DNA of 12,521 nt from Candidatus Kaiserbacteria bacterium (GCA_003545515.1 DPYD01000077.1:1-12521); one strand, 5' to 3'. Positions 5,658-12,171 are shown, counted from the stretch's first letter. The notes: generated by a model from the letters alone, not told the origin. Program-made: numbers and translations.

Positions 5658-7058
5658 TTACGAAGCATATGACGTTTCCAGTGATGGGTCGTGTAGCGTG
5701 AGCGAGTCGCGAGGATCACAAAGTTCTTTTTGAAGCAGCACCTTGTCGAATGCATCGGGGACTCCTAGGAAACGTAAGACGTGCTCCATATCGCGCACAG
5801 CGTTATAGAGACACACTGATGCTCCCGGCGAAGGTGTCATATTGAAAATAATATTATCGCCGATGATTTTTCCTTCACCGAGCAGTAGTTCGTGAGTGTT
5901 GGTGTTTACGCGCTGGAGTCGCATGCCACCGAATCCGCGAGCGCGGACAAAGTCCGCTCCGGTTAGCGTCGGTACGATTTTGCGGGCTTGTAGTGCAAAA
6001 AAGTATGGCGCGACGATCGGGATTTCATACAATACGTTTCGGACGAGGTACCAAAACCGGAGTGGATCGAGCAATATGACTGCAAAGCTTCTCCATGTGC
6101 GCAGTCGGTGGAGGCCGGAGACCGCAAAATAATCTAGCGAAGTTTTCCAATTGCGAGCTTCAAGGACGGGGAAGAATCGAGCAGTCGGACCCCAGCGAGT
6201 TTTCCCAGGGACGCGTACATCCGGATCGCCGTGAATCGCTGAAAAAGGGAGCCGCGGCTCTTGAACAGAGTAAACTTTTCCCTTCAGAACTTGCTTCGTG
6301 AAGAAAAAAGTACCCGCAACGGGAATCAACGAGAATTCCTTGCCGAGTCCGAGACGTTTGGCAAATAAAAGTGAGTACGCGTCCGCATCAAAGACAACGA
6401 CGCGTGCTCGGAGCGTCTCGCCGTTAGCGCGCGACACTTTCCATTGACCATCTGCATCACGCGCCACATCGGTCACTGGTGAGCCGAGGAATATTCGTAC
6501 ACGCCCAGCGGCATCAGTTCGCGCAAGCGTTTGATCAACGAATGACTGCGCGAGCCTCTGGTAATCAACCGCGTATCCCATTTGTGCCAGCGCCACTATT
6601 CGCTTATGCGAGGGACGTCCCTTTACCACCAGCGGCTCCATCTCTTCGATATCGGCACGATTCAGCTTTCGCAAATTCGGAAAGACCGCGCGAATCTTCT
6701 CAAATCGCTCATCAAGTTTCATGACTTCCTCCGCTCCAACTGCCAGAACCATTTTGTGGGTGGGGAAAAGAATCTTCGAACGGATGTCATCGGGAAGCGA
6801 GGCGGCGTAGTGAGCAACCATTGAAGCCGCCGGGGCCACATCCTTCACTTTCTCGACCGAGTAATTCGTCTCGATGTCCCCGATATGGAGCGTCTGACTG
6901 TTGTTGTTTGCACGCGAGTTGACGGATCCGATCACTGCATACTTTTCGATCAGTGCGATTCGTGCGATTGAGGTATAGCGGGCAAGCGTGTACAAAAGCG
7001 CCGTTCCGGATGCGCCGCCGCCTACAATGACCACGTCATGGATTGCACTTTCTTTCAT
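5658..7058 (-). CDS. Malate:quinone oxidoreductase-like FAD-dependent oxidoreductase
   Basis: A 466-residue flavoprotein. The N-terminus has a FAD-binding VVIVGGGASGTALLYTLAR (9-27) and an acidic strand end (IALIEKY, 34-40). It continues with NNNSQTLHIGDIETNY (51-66), which matches the NSxTxHxGxxExNY block of malate:quinone oxidoreductase and related hydroxyacid oxidases, RWGPTAR (288-294), and a C-terminal MTPSPGASVCLYNA (407-420) matching the Mqo LLGASPGAS block. It would oxidise a 2-hydroxyacid and pass electrons to a quinone or other acceptor; malate is the family default, not shown. The frame extends to 7241, but the ATG at 7058 overlaps the preceding dehydrogenase TGA by four bases (ATGA) and gives a normal N-terminus. 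That overlap suggests coupled translation. Confidence 0.85.
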   Translation of the reverse strand: MKESAIHDVVIVGGGASGTALLYTLARYTSIARIALIEKYAVIGSVNSRANNNSQTLHIGDIETNYSVEKVKDVAPAASMVAHYAASLPDDIRSKILFPTHKMVLAVGAEEVMKLDERFEKIRAVFPNLRKLNRADIEEMEPLVVKGRPSHKRIVALAQMGYAVDYQRLAQSFVDQTLARTDAAGRVRIFLGSPVTDVARDADGQWKVSRANGETLRARVVVFDADAYSLLFAKRLGLGKEFSLIPVAGTFFFTKQVLKGKVYSVQEPRLPFSAIHGDPDVRVPGKTRWGPTARFFPVLEARNWKTSLDYFAVSGLHRLRTWRSFAVILLDPLRFWYLVRNVLYEIPIVAPYFFALQARKIVPTLTGADFVRARGFGGMRLQRVNTNTHELLLGEGKIIGDNIIFNMTPSPGASVCLYNAVRDMEHVLRFLGVPDAFDKVLLQKELCDPRDSLTLHDPSLETSYAS

Positions 7059-8353
7059 GGTTTGGGGGTAGCCGAACTCGCGATGCGTTCGACTGCCGTG
7101 ATATAAGCCGCCTCCCGCAGCGATACCTTGCGCTTTTTCGAGACGCTGATGACCGTATCGGTCGCATCGTCCATAAGTTTCTTGAGCCGGGCGAATACGT
7201 CGGCTTTCTTCCAGTGCTCGTTCTTTCTGTTTTGCTCCCACTCAAAATAAGAGACCGCGACTCCTCCGGCATTCGCCAAGACGTCGGGTATGACCGTGAT
7301 CCCTTTCTTTTCAAGAATGGCATCCGCCTCAAGTGTCGTGGGGCCATTGGCCATTTCGAGAACTATATTCGCCTTGATTTTCTTCGCATTCTTTTCCGTT
7401 ATCGCGTTTTCAAGCGCGGCAGGCACCACGATGTCGACTGGCAGGGTAAGGATTTCGTCAGAGGAGATTTCGCGAGCACCTATGACATCTTTATTACTGA
7501 CATCGCATACTGAACCAACGCAGTAGCATCCCGCGAGCATCCCTTTCTTCTCTTTGCACTTCTCCACCGCCCCAATACTTTCGATTCCTTTGGGTACGTA
7601 AATTCCGCCCCTTGAGTCGGAGAGTGCGACAATCTTGAATCCAGCCTCATGCAAATATCTCGCGAGATACAAGCCGACATTTCCAAAGCCCTGTATAGCC
7701 ACTGTCATGTTTTTTGGATCAAGCTTCCTCTTTTTCAAAAGATACTGCAGAACATAGCTGCCGCCGAGTCCCGTCGCTTCGGTACGTCCTTCAGAGCCAC
7801 CCTGGCCAATTGGTTTACCTGTGACAACTGCTGTCGCAGCAGCACCAGTCACTCGCGCGTACTCATCCGCAATCCACGTCATAATTTTTCCGTTCGTGTT
7901 CACGTCAGGAGCAGGCACGTCCACGTCGGGCCCAATAATCGGCGCGATCTTACGCGTAAACTCGCGCGTCAGTCGCTCCAGCTCTTCTAGGGAGAGTTCC
8001 TTCGGATTAACGGCAATGCCGCCCTTACCTCCGCCGAACGGAACACCGACGACCGCATTCTTTATCGTCATCCAAAACGCGAGTGCCTTTGCTTCGTCCA
8101 TATCAACCTGTGGATGGTAGCGGAGCCCTCCTTTGTAGGGCCCGCGAATGTTGTTGTGCTGGACGCGAAATCCTTGGAAGACACGTACGCTTCCGTCGTC
8201 CATCCGAAGCGGCACAGATACCTCCATCACGCGATCGGGATTCTCTAGTTGCAGCGCAAGCAGTGGATCAATATTCGTGCGCTTGACTGCAGCACGAAGC
8301 TGTCGAAGTGCACGTTGCCACGGATTATTCTTTTGAATGTCTTTTGTGTTCAT
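7055..8353 (-). CDS. gdhA: Glutamate/leucine-type amino-acid dehydrogenase
   Basis: A 432-residue member of the Glu/Leu/Phe/Val dehydrogenase family, the normal length for hexameric bacterial/archaeal glutamate dehydrogenase. Substrate-side motifs are GPYKGGLRYH (71-80) and PFGGGKGGI (105-113) with catalytic Lys110, plus PAPDVNT (147-153) with Asp150. The nucleotide domain has GFGNVG (222-227). It interconverts glutamate with 2-oxoglutarate plus ammonia and NAD(P)H. Unusual is a loop at 266-283 with four Cys (CKEKKGMLAGCYCVGSVC) in the nucleotide domain, where typical enzymes have few or none. The start at 8353 lies two bases after the DUF3179 stop codon; GGAG in the end of that gene is spaced suitably as a ribosome site. 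The stop overlaps the next gene by four bases. Confidence 0.93.
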   Translation of the reverse strand: MNTKDIQKNNPWQRALRQLRAAVKRTNIDPLLALQLENPDRVMEVSVPLRMDDGSVRVFQGFRVQHNNIRGPYKGGLRYHPQVDMDEAKALAFWMTIKNAVVGVPFGGGKGGIAVNPKELSLEELERLTREFTRKIAPIIGPDVDVPAPDVNTNGKIMTWIADEYARVTGAAATAVVTGKPIGQGGSEGRTEATGLGGSYVLQYLLKKRKLDPKNMTVAIQGFGNVGLYLARYLHEAGFKIVALSDSRGGIYVPKGIESIGAVEKCKEKKGMLAGCYCVGSVCDVSNKDVIGAREISSDEILTLPVDIVVPAALENAITEKNAKKIKANIVLEMANGPTTLEADAILEKKGITVIPDVLANAGGVAVSYFEWEQNRKNEHWKKADVFARLKKLMDDATDTVISVSKKRKVSLREAAYITAVERIASSATPKP

Positions 8354-8355
8354 AA

Positions 8356-9360
8356 TTATTTATCTCCCGTCCAAACAATGCCGTCCTTTTGGTGATGCAC
8401 TGCCCACGCAAACCACATGCTGGTGTAGCTCGGCAGTTCTTTTCCTTCCTGCGTAGTAACTCGAATCTCACCATCTAGAAGACGTGCGCTGACTGTTTTG
8501 CCGAGGACGTCGACGACTGCGACAACGCCCGGCTTCAAATCTTTCACCTTGAATGCGATAGAGTGTTCGTTGAAATTGACGACATGCATGATTTCTTTCG
8601 CGGGCAGACGAGTATCCGTCACCGATACGGGAAAAAGGATGTCGTCCGTGTTGTCATAGTTTCCGTACGGATACACGGAATAGCTGCGACGATATCCAGT
8701 CTCAACGCTCAATATCTGGGCGTTCGGATATTTCTCGCGAATGGCTTTGAATGGGAGAACTTGCGAAGGATATAGAGCAAGTTTTGCGCCGGTCTTGTCA
8801 CCGACGACCGCTTCGCCCTGCACCTGCGACCACAGACTTTCAGTCGCCTTGTCGTACATGAGAAGATTCGATTCATACAACTTGCCCGAGACGCCGAATA
8901 TCTCTGGCTTGCCGTCAACCTCTGCTTCATACACGATTGCAGAGCCACAGAGAGGACAAAACGTAACGACGAGGTGCTTTCCCTCAATCACGTCATTCAC
9001 GACTTCGTGCCATACAATGATGTTGTACGGATAGAAGCGCGAAGTTTTCCCGACAGTGACGAGAATGCCGTCAACGTCATCGGTGATACTCGAATCCGCA
9101 GCCGCTATCTTCGTAAATGCAGGCTGATCAAGCGCGGGGATACCGTCTTTCCCCGGGCCGCCGTCGAGGATTTTCTCGACATCGATTGAATGTTTGTTCA
9201 TATCTGTTTGCAATCGCCCACCGTCGAATGTCGTGCGAGTTTCTGTTTTCACTTCGGCAGTGCGCAGATTCCCACTGGCGAGTCCCCGTGAGGAGAGAGT
9301 CCACACACCGAATCCGGCGAGAATGGCCGCGAGAGCGATGATGACGAAGTATCCCTTCAT
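8356..9360 (-). CDS. DUF3179 protein, membrane-anchored, with CPLC motif
   Basis: A 334-residue protein with one N-terminal TM anchor (5-22), so the rest should be extracytoplasmic. The DUF3179 hallmarks are all present: GIPALDQPAF (73-82), a YPYNIIVWHEVVND block (110-123), VTFCPLCGSAIVYE (132-145) with CPLC at 135-138, FGVSGKLYESNLLMYD (155-170) and ESLWSQVQGEA (174-184). The biochemical function of DUF3179 is not established to my knowledge. The strictly placed CxxC next to a WHExxND acidic/His block suggests a metal, heme or disulfide centre. Its ATG overlaps the TGA of the TlpA-like gene (ATGA), and CcdA lies just before that, so its CPLC pair is a natural client of this thiol-reducing branch. 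That link is inferred from order and overlap. Confidence 0.88.
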   Translation of the reverse strand: MKGYFVIIALAAILAGFGVWTLSSRGLASGNLRTAEVKTETRTTFDGGRLQTDMNKHSIDVEKILDGGPGKDGIPALDQPAFTKIAAADSSITDDVDGILVTVGKTSRFYPYNIIVWHEVVNDVIEGKHLVVTFCPLCGSAIVYEAEVDGKPEIFGVSGKLYESNLLMYDKATESLWSQVQGEAVVGDKTGAKLALYPSQVLPFKAIREKYPNAQILSVETGYRRSYSVYPYGNYDNTDDILFPVSVTDTRLPAKEIMHVVNFNEHSIAFKVKDLKPGVVAVVDVLGKTVSARLLDGEIRVTTQEGKELPSYTSMWFAWAVHHQKDGIVWTGDK

Positions 9361-9872
9361 AAGGCGACAAGGTTGGCGAAGTCGGATTCGCTGATGTCCC
9401 CGGGTATCGTTCCGACGATGTCGCCATCTTTTCCTATCAACACGTGATAGTTGGTATATGCGACGCGATATTTCCGTGCGATCTCCCCCGATGGATCCAG
9501 AACAACTGGATACGTGAGACCAAAGTCGGATACAAATTTTTCGACAATGCTTGGTTCCTCTTGCAGATCTACCCCGATGACTTCTATCTGGTCTTTGTAT
9601 TTCTCATACAGTGCTTGTTGGCGTGGAATATCGCGCCGACAATTCGGGCACCACGTCGCCCAGAAATCGAGGATGACCGGTTTTTTATCCTTATACTCGG
9701 ACAATGTGAGAGTCCCGCCGCCGACTCTTTCAAGTGTGAAATCAGGTGCAGGAGCGGCTATCTCATTCTGGCTTCCGGCAACAGGTGCGGACGTGCCATT
9801 TGACGCGGCAAAAGCCAATCCTCCGATTGCAACAATGACAATCGCACCGATAATCCAATGATTTCTTTTCAT
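9357..9872 (-). CDS. TlpA/ResA-like membrane-anchored thioredoxin
   Basis: A 171-residue protein with an N-terminal signal anchor (6-23) and a thioredoxin domain typical of extracytoplasmic TlpA/ResA/CcmG proteins: PAPDFTLERVGG (41-52), VILDFWATWCPNC (66-78) with redox Cys75/Cys78, EVIGVDLQEE (97-106) and YPVVLDPSGE (121-130). It should reduce disulfides outside the membrane, fed by CcdA, whose gene is four bases upstream. The cis-Pro strand normally reads GxPTxFLIDxDG; here it reads AYTNYHVLIGKDG (138-150), so Asn141 sits where the cis-proline belongs. That residue shapes the active site and prevents metal binding to the CxxC. The start at 9872 has no Shine-Dalgarno site. Confidence 0.9.
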   Translation of the reverse strand: MKRNHWIIGAIVIVAIGGLAFAASNGTSAPVAGSQNEIAAPAPDFTLERVGGGTLTLSEYKDKKPVILDFWATWCPNCRRDIPRQQALYEKYKDQIEVIGVDLQEEPSIVEKFVSDFGLTYPVVLDPSGEIARKYRVAYTNYHVLIGKDGDIVGTIPGDISESDFANLVAL

Positions 9873-9876
9873 AACG

Positions 9877-10614
9877 TTATAGGTAATTAATAATTGCGTC
9901 GTAATGAAGGAACTGCAGCGCGCGGTAGCCGTATGACACGAGGAGATTCATGTTGTCGGTGAGAAGAAGCACGCCGAGAACAATCAAGAAGATGCCCCCG
10001 ATAGCGGATGATACGTGGAGAAAACGGTCAAATCGTGCGATCGTTCTTTCAGCACGACTAAGACCGAGAGCGGCAAGAAGAAATGGGACTGCGAGTCCGA
10101 GCGAGAAGACCGCGAGTAAGAGTGCTCCGCCGAGAGCCGTCGCGCGCGTTCCTGCAAGGAGCAAGACCGACCCCAGAACCGGTCCAACGCAAGGAGTCCA
10201 GCCGGCACCAAACACAATCCCCATGATCCCCGAATTGAGCGGCGTGCCGCGCTCAAACGGAGACGCGAGGTGAATGCGCTTCTCCGACATAAGTGCAGGA
10301 ATGCGTAGGATGTTGAGCATCATGAGTCCGAAGAGAATGACGAACACGCCTCCAATTCGAGCGATCCATATGCGTGCTTCAAAGAAAAGTCCCCCGAGAA
10401 TCCCTGCGAATACACCAAGGAGAATGAACACGACACTAAACCCCAGCACGAAAAAGAGCCCGTTCATGAGGACTTTCTTTCGAGATGGGGTCGAATCTTT
10501 CGCACTTCCACTGATGAAACTTAAGTACGCGGGTACGAGTGGAAGCGTGCATGGCGCAAGAAAGGTGAGGAGTCCAGCGACGAACGCTGGGATGATGAGT
10601 GCGGTTTCGATCAT
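9877..10614 (-). CDS. ccdA: CcdA-type transmembrane thiol-electron transporter
   Basis: A 245-residue integral membrane protein with six TM segments in two related halves, the normal CcdA/DsbD-beta arrangement. The half-repeats carry the two redox Cys: LAPCTLPLVPAYLS (19-32, Cys22) and GWTPCVGPVLGSVLL (138-152, Cys142). Both Cys-Pro helix breaks are intact. It moves reducing equivalents from cytoplasmic thioredoxin-like proteins to extracytoplasmic ones. The next gene encodes a TlpA-like acceptor, and a glutaredoxin gene lies shortly upstream, so both partners are at hand. The ATG overlaps the stop codon of the preceding Cys-rich mini-protein (ATGA), which implies translational coupling. Confidence 0.95.
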   Translation of the reverse strand: MIETALIIPAFVAGLLTFLAPCTLPLVPAYLSFISGSAKDSTPSRKKVLMNGLFFVLGFSVVFILLGVFAGILGGLFFEARIWIARIGGVFVILFGLMMLNILRIPALMSEKRIHLASPFERGTPLNSGIMGIVFGAGWTPCVGPVLGSVLLLAGTRATALGGALLLAVFSLGLAVPFLLAALGLSRAERTIARFDRFLHVSSAIGGIFLIVLGVLLLTDNMNLLVSYGYRALQFLHYDAIINYL

Positions 10615-10787
10615 AGAGTTGGTGGAATGTCCTCCTGAACGGCACTCTTAATAATGTCGAGATTGCAGCTCTTATGTTCCGTGCACCACGCCTCGCACCT
10701 TTCTCCCATTTCGCGCGAAGCGTACTTCAGACCGCACACTTCGCACTGAAAGAGGTCTCCTTCTTTTCCTTGAATAACTTTTACCAT
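10611..10787 (-). CDS. Small Cys-rich (zinc-finger-like) protein
   Basis: A 58-residue soluble protein with CEVC (15-18), CEAWC (31-35), His38 and Cys41. Five Cys and a nearby His could hold one or two metal ions in a treble-clef-like or zinc-finger fold. I recognise no named family. The frame can be extended to a TTG at 10799, but ATG at 10787 (MVKVIQGKEGDLFQC) avoids overlap with the glutaredoxin stop codon and is preferred. The stop overlaps the ccdA start by four bases, tying its translation to that of ccdA. A chaperone or metal-binding accessory role is possible, but nothing in the sequence proves it. Confidence 0.7.
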   Translation of the reverse strand: MVKVIQGKEGDLFQCEVCGLKYASREMGERCEAWCTEHKSCNLDIIKSAVQEDIPPTL

Positions 10788-10791
10788 GTCG

Positions 10792-11028
10792 TTATGCAAT
10801 CGCGAGCAACTGTTTGAGACGACCTTCGTCGAAGCCGACGATCATGTCGGTGTCGACGAAAATTATAGGGACTCCCATCTGTCCTGATTTTTCGACCATT
10901 TCAGCTCGCGCCGCGGCGTCGCCTGCAACATCTTTCTCAGTATACGCGACATTGTGTTCCTTGAAGAAAGCCTTTGCCGCTTTGCAGTAAGAGCACGTTG
11001 GCGTTGAATAAATCGTTACATTTTTCAT
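10792..11028 (-). CDS. Glutaredoxin-like / NrdH-type small thiol reductant
   Basis: A 78-residue thioredoxin-fold protein of the single-domain glutaredoxin/NrdH size class: strand VTIYSTP (4-10), active site CSYC (12-15), cis-Pro in GVPIIFVD (52-59) and GFDEGRLKQLL (65-75), the usual C-terminal helix start. It should shuttle electrons as a dithiol in the cytoplasm. No glutathione-synthesis genes are in view and the CSYC context fits NrdH/YruB-like forms, which are reduced by thioredoxin reductase. The trxB in the same block and the adjacent ccdA are plausible donor and acceptor. It starts eight bases after the preceding zinc-ribbon gene, behind an AT-rich leader ending AATAATTATG. Confidence 0.9.
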   Translation of the reverse strand: MKNVTIYSTPTCSYCKAAKAFFKEHNVAYTEKDVAGDAAARAEMVEKSGQMGVPIIFVDTDMIVGFDEGRLKQLLAIA

Positions 11029-11036
11029 AATTATTT

Positions 11037-11246
11037 TTATTTACTTCCAGTAATTCTCTCCCACAGTTCTAATCCTCGTCTGAAGAAGCGTTTTTCCTTG
11101 CCCATACAAGTAAGGCATGAAGAAAATCGTTCTCCGGTTTTCAGATATTTCTTGCTCCCGCATGGCACACAGATGTAGAAGCCGTCTGTGGGAACCGTGC
11201 TTCCGACTTTGAATGTTTCGATTTCAGATTCGTCCGTGTAATCCAT
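11037..11246 (-). CDS. Small zinc-ribbon protein
   Basis: A 69-residue protein with two CxxC pairs: CVPC (26-29) and CLTC (44-47), 14 residues apart, a classic zinc-ribbon layout. It begins with an acidic region and ends with a basic helix (KEKRFFRRGLELWERI). A longer frame to 11291 would overlap the upstream gene's His-rich tail by 35 bases and adds an unlikely N-terminus, so ATG at 11246 is used. The sequence between the pairs (GSKKYLKTGERFSS) is typical of rubredoxin/zinc-ribbon knuckles. Possible roles are metal chaperone, protein adaptor or nucleic-acid binding; none is shown. It sits between the His-tailed membrane protein gene and the glutaredoxin gene. Confidence 0.75.
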   Translation of the reverse strand: MDYTDESEIETFKVGSTVPTDGFYICVPCGSKKYLKTGERFSSCLTCMGKEKRFFRRGLELWERITGSK

Positions 11247-11256
11247 AGGTAATCGA

Positions 11257-11721
11257 TTAATGGGTGTGTGCATGCTCGTGAGCATGGTCATGTTCGTGTG
11301 CCGCTCCTTCGTGGCGCTTTGCTACATAGAGAACATACACAAGACCGAGAACCACGCCGAAAATCGCGTGACCCATGAGACTCATAAGACGTATTGTGTC
11401 GAACGCATTTCCGATCTGCACGCCCATACCGAGGATGACCGGCATCGCAATGAGGGCACCGAGAACCCACCAGATAAGCCCGTAGAGAAGTCCATATCCA
11501 ACACCTTCGCCGTAATTCCTCACCCACTTTGAGAAGATGAGCGCGAAGAGCCCGCCCGTGACCGCACTAATAATAAGATGCACGACCCAACCGATAGCAG
11601 TTGCCTGACTTCCTATCATGCTCGCGATCATTGGCATCATGCCCATCATCGCCATCAACATGCCGAAGATAATTCCTCCTGCAATTCCCCCAATTACTCC
11701 ACCGATTACTTTTTGATCCAT
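11257..11721 (-). CDS. Membrane protein with His-rich C-terminal tail
   Basis: A 154-residue protein with about four TM segments (5-28, 42-63, 74-97, 113-134). It has Gly/Met-rich helices (GMLMAMMGMMPMIASMIG) and a 17-18-residue tail, HEGAAHEHDHAHEHAHTH (137-154), with eight His. Alternating His of this kind binds zinc, nickel or copper in transporters and metallochaperones. Which side of the membrane the tail lies on is not certain; four TM segments with a short N-terminus would put it inside. It is a likely paralog of the 147-residue protein at 5140-5583. As the first gene after the ArsR regulator (36-base gap), it is the most obvious candidate for a metal-linked function. No named family recognised. 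Confidence 0.78.
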   Translation of the reverse strand: MDQKVIGGVIGGIAGGIIFGMLMAMMGMMPMIASMIGSQATAIGWVVHLIISAVTGGLFALIFSKWVRNYGEGVGYGLLYGLIWWVLGALIAMPVILGMGVQIGNAFDTIRLMSLMGHAIFGVVLGLVYVLYVAKRHEGAAHEHDHAHEHAHTH

Positions 11722-11757
11722 AAAGTATGTATTTAATTGATAATCTAATAATGCGCG

Positions 11758-12060
11758 TTACGTACAGATGGTCTTTTCGAGATTGTTTACAAACTCGTCG
11801 CGCACAAGTTTGTAACAAATGTTCGTGCCCATACGCTCCGACGTGAACATCCCATTGTCCTTCATCATCCGTAGATGGTGCGAGATCGTATTGATGTTCA
11901 TGTCGAGACTTTCGGCGATATCGGACACGCATGCCTCTCCATACTCGTACATGAAGCAGAGAATTCGTATCCTCGTCTCGTCCCCAGCGAGGGAAAGGAG
12001 CCGAGCCCGTTTCGTGATGACGGGATCGATCGGAATCTTCCTATAGTGACCCGGTTCCAT
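11758..12060 (-). CDS. ArsR-family winged-helix metal/thiol-responsive repressor
   Basis: A 100-residue protein. It has the family's dimer helix and winged-helix core: LLSLAGDETRIRILCFMYEYGEACVSDIAESL (21-52), recognition helix INTISHHLRMMKDNGMF (56-72), then the wing ERMGTNICYKL (75-85). Cys lie at 35, 44, 82 and 99. Cys44 sits at the first Cys of the ELCVCDL metal site of arsenite/cadmium sensors; the second Cys of that motif is Ser46 here, so ligands must be rearranged or the sensor is a thiol switch. ATG at 12060 is preferred to an upstream extension (to 12159) because it gives a normal ArsR N-terminus and leaves room for the promoter and palindrome. As first gene of the block, it probably represses the whole transcript including itself. 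Confidence 0.88.
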   Translation of the reverse strand: MEPGHYRKIPIDPVITKRARLLSLAGDETRIRILCFMYEYGEACVSDIAESLDMNINTISHHLRMMKDNGMFTSERMGTNICYKLVRDEFVNNLEKTICT

Positions 12061-12072
12061 ATGATTCTGGAT

Positions 12073-12105
12073 ATATTCTAATATTACTAGTAATGTTGGA
12101 TTAGT
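12073..12105 (-). promoter_or_regulatory. Probable ArsR operator palindrome
   Basis: A perfect 12-bp palindrome ATTACTAGTAAT lies at 12083-12094. Symmetry continues outwards with mismatches (AATATTACTAGTAATGTT, one mismatched pair). It lies just upstream of the ArsR start and covers the expected transcription start, which is where an autoregulating ArsR dimer would bind. The size fits ArsR-family operators. Binding is inferred. Confidence 0.6.
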
Positions 12106-12128
12106 ATATCGGGCACTAAGAATGTCAA
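12100..12128 (-). promoter_or_regulatory. Sigma70-type promoter of the long operon
   Basis: Read on the minus strand, a consensus -35 TTGACA (12128-12123) is followed after 17 bases by ACTAAT (12105-12100), a fair -10; TACTAA one base earlier is an alternative. The start of transcription would fall near 12093, inside the palindrome, giving a leader of about 33 bases. The -35 is a perfect match, the -10 is weaker. Confidence 0.6.
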
Positions 12129-12171
12129 TATGCGAGGGTGTGGATAGGCACCAAAACACCTGCGAGAAGGG

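Noticed and set aside
7059..7241. N-terminal extension of the Mqo-like protein
   Set aside because: The extra 61 residues overlap the dehydrogenase gene and do not look like the family; ATG at 7058 with an ATGA overlap is far better.
9451..9861. 136-codon plus-strand frame opposite the TlpA-like gene
   Set aside because: Antisense shadow of a clear thioredoxin-domain gene.
12061..12159. N-terminal extension of the ArsR protein
   Set aside because: It would bury the promoter and palindrome in coding sequence and adds residues unlike any ArsR N-terminus.
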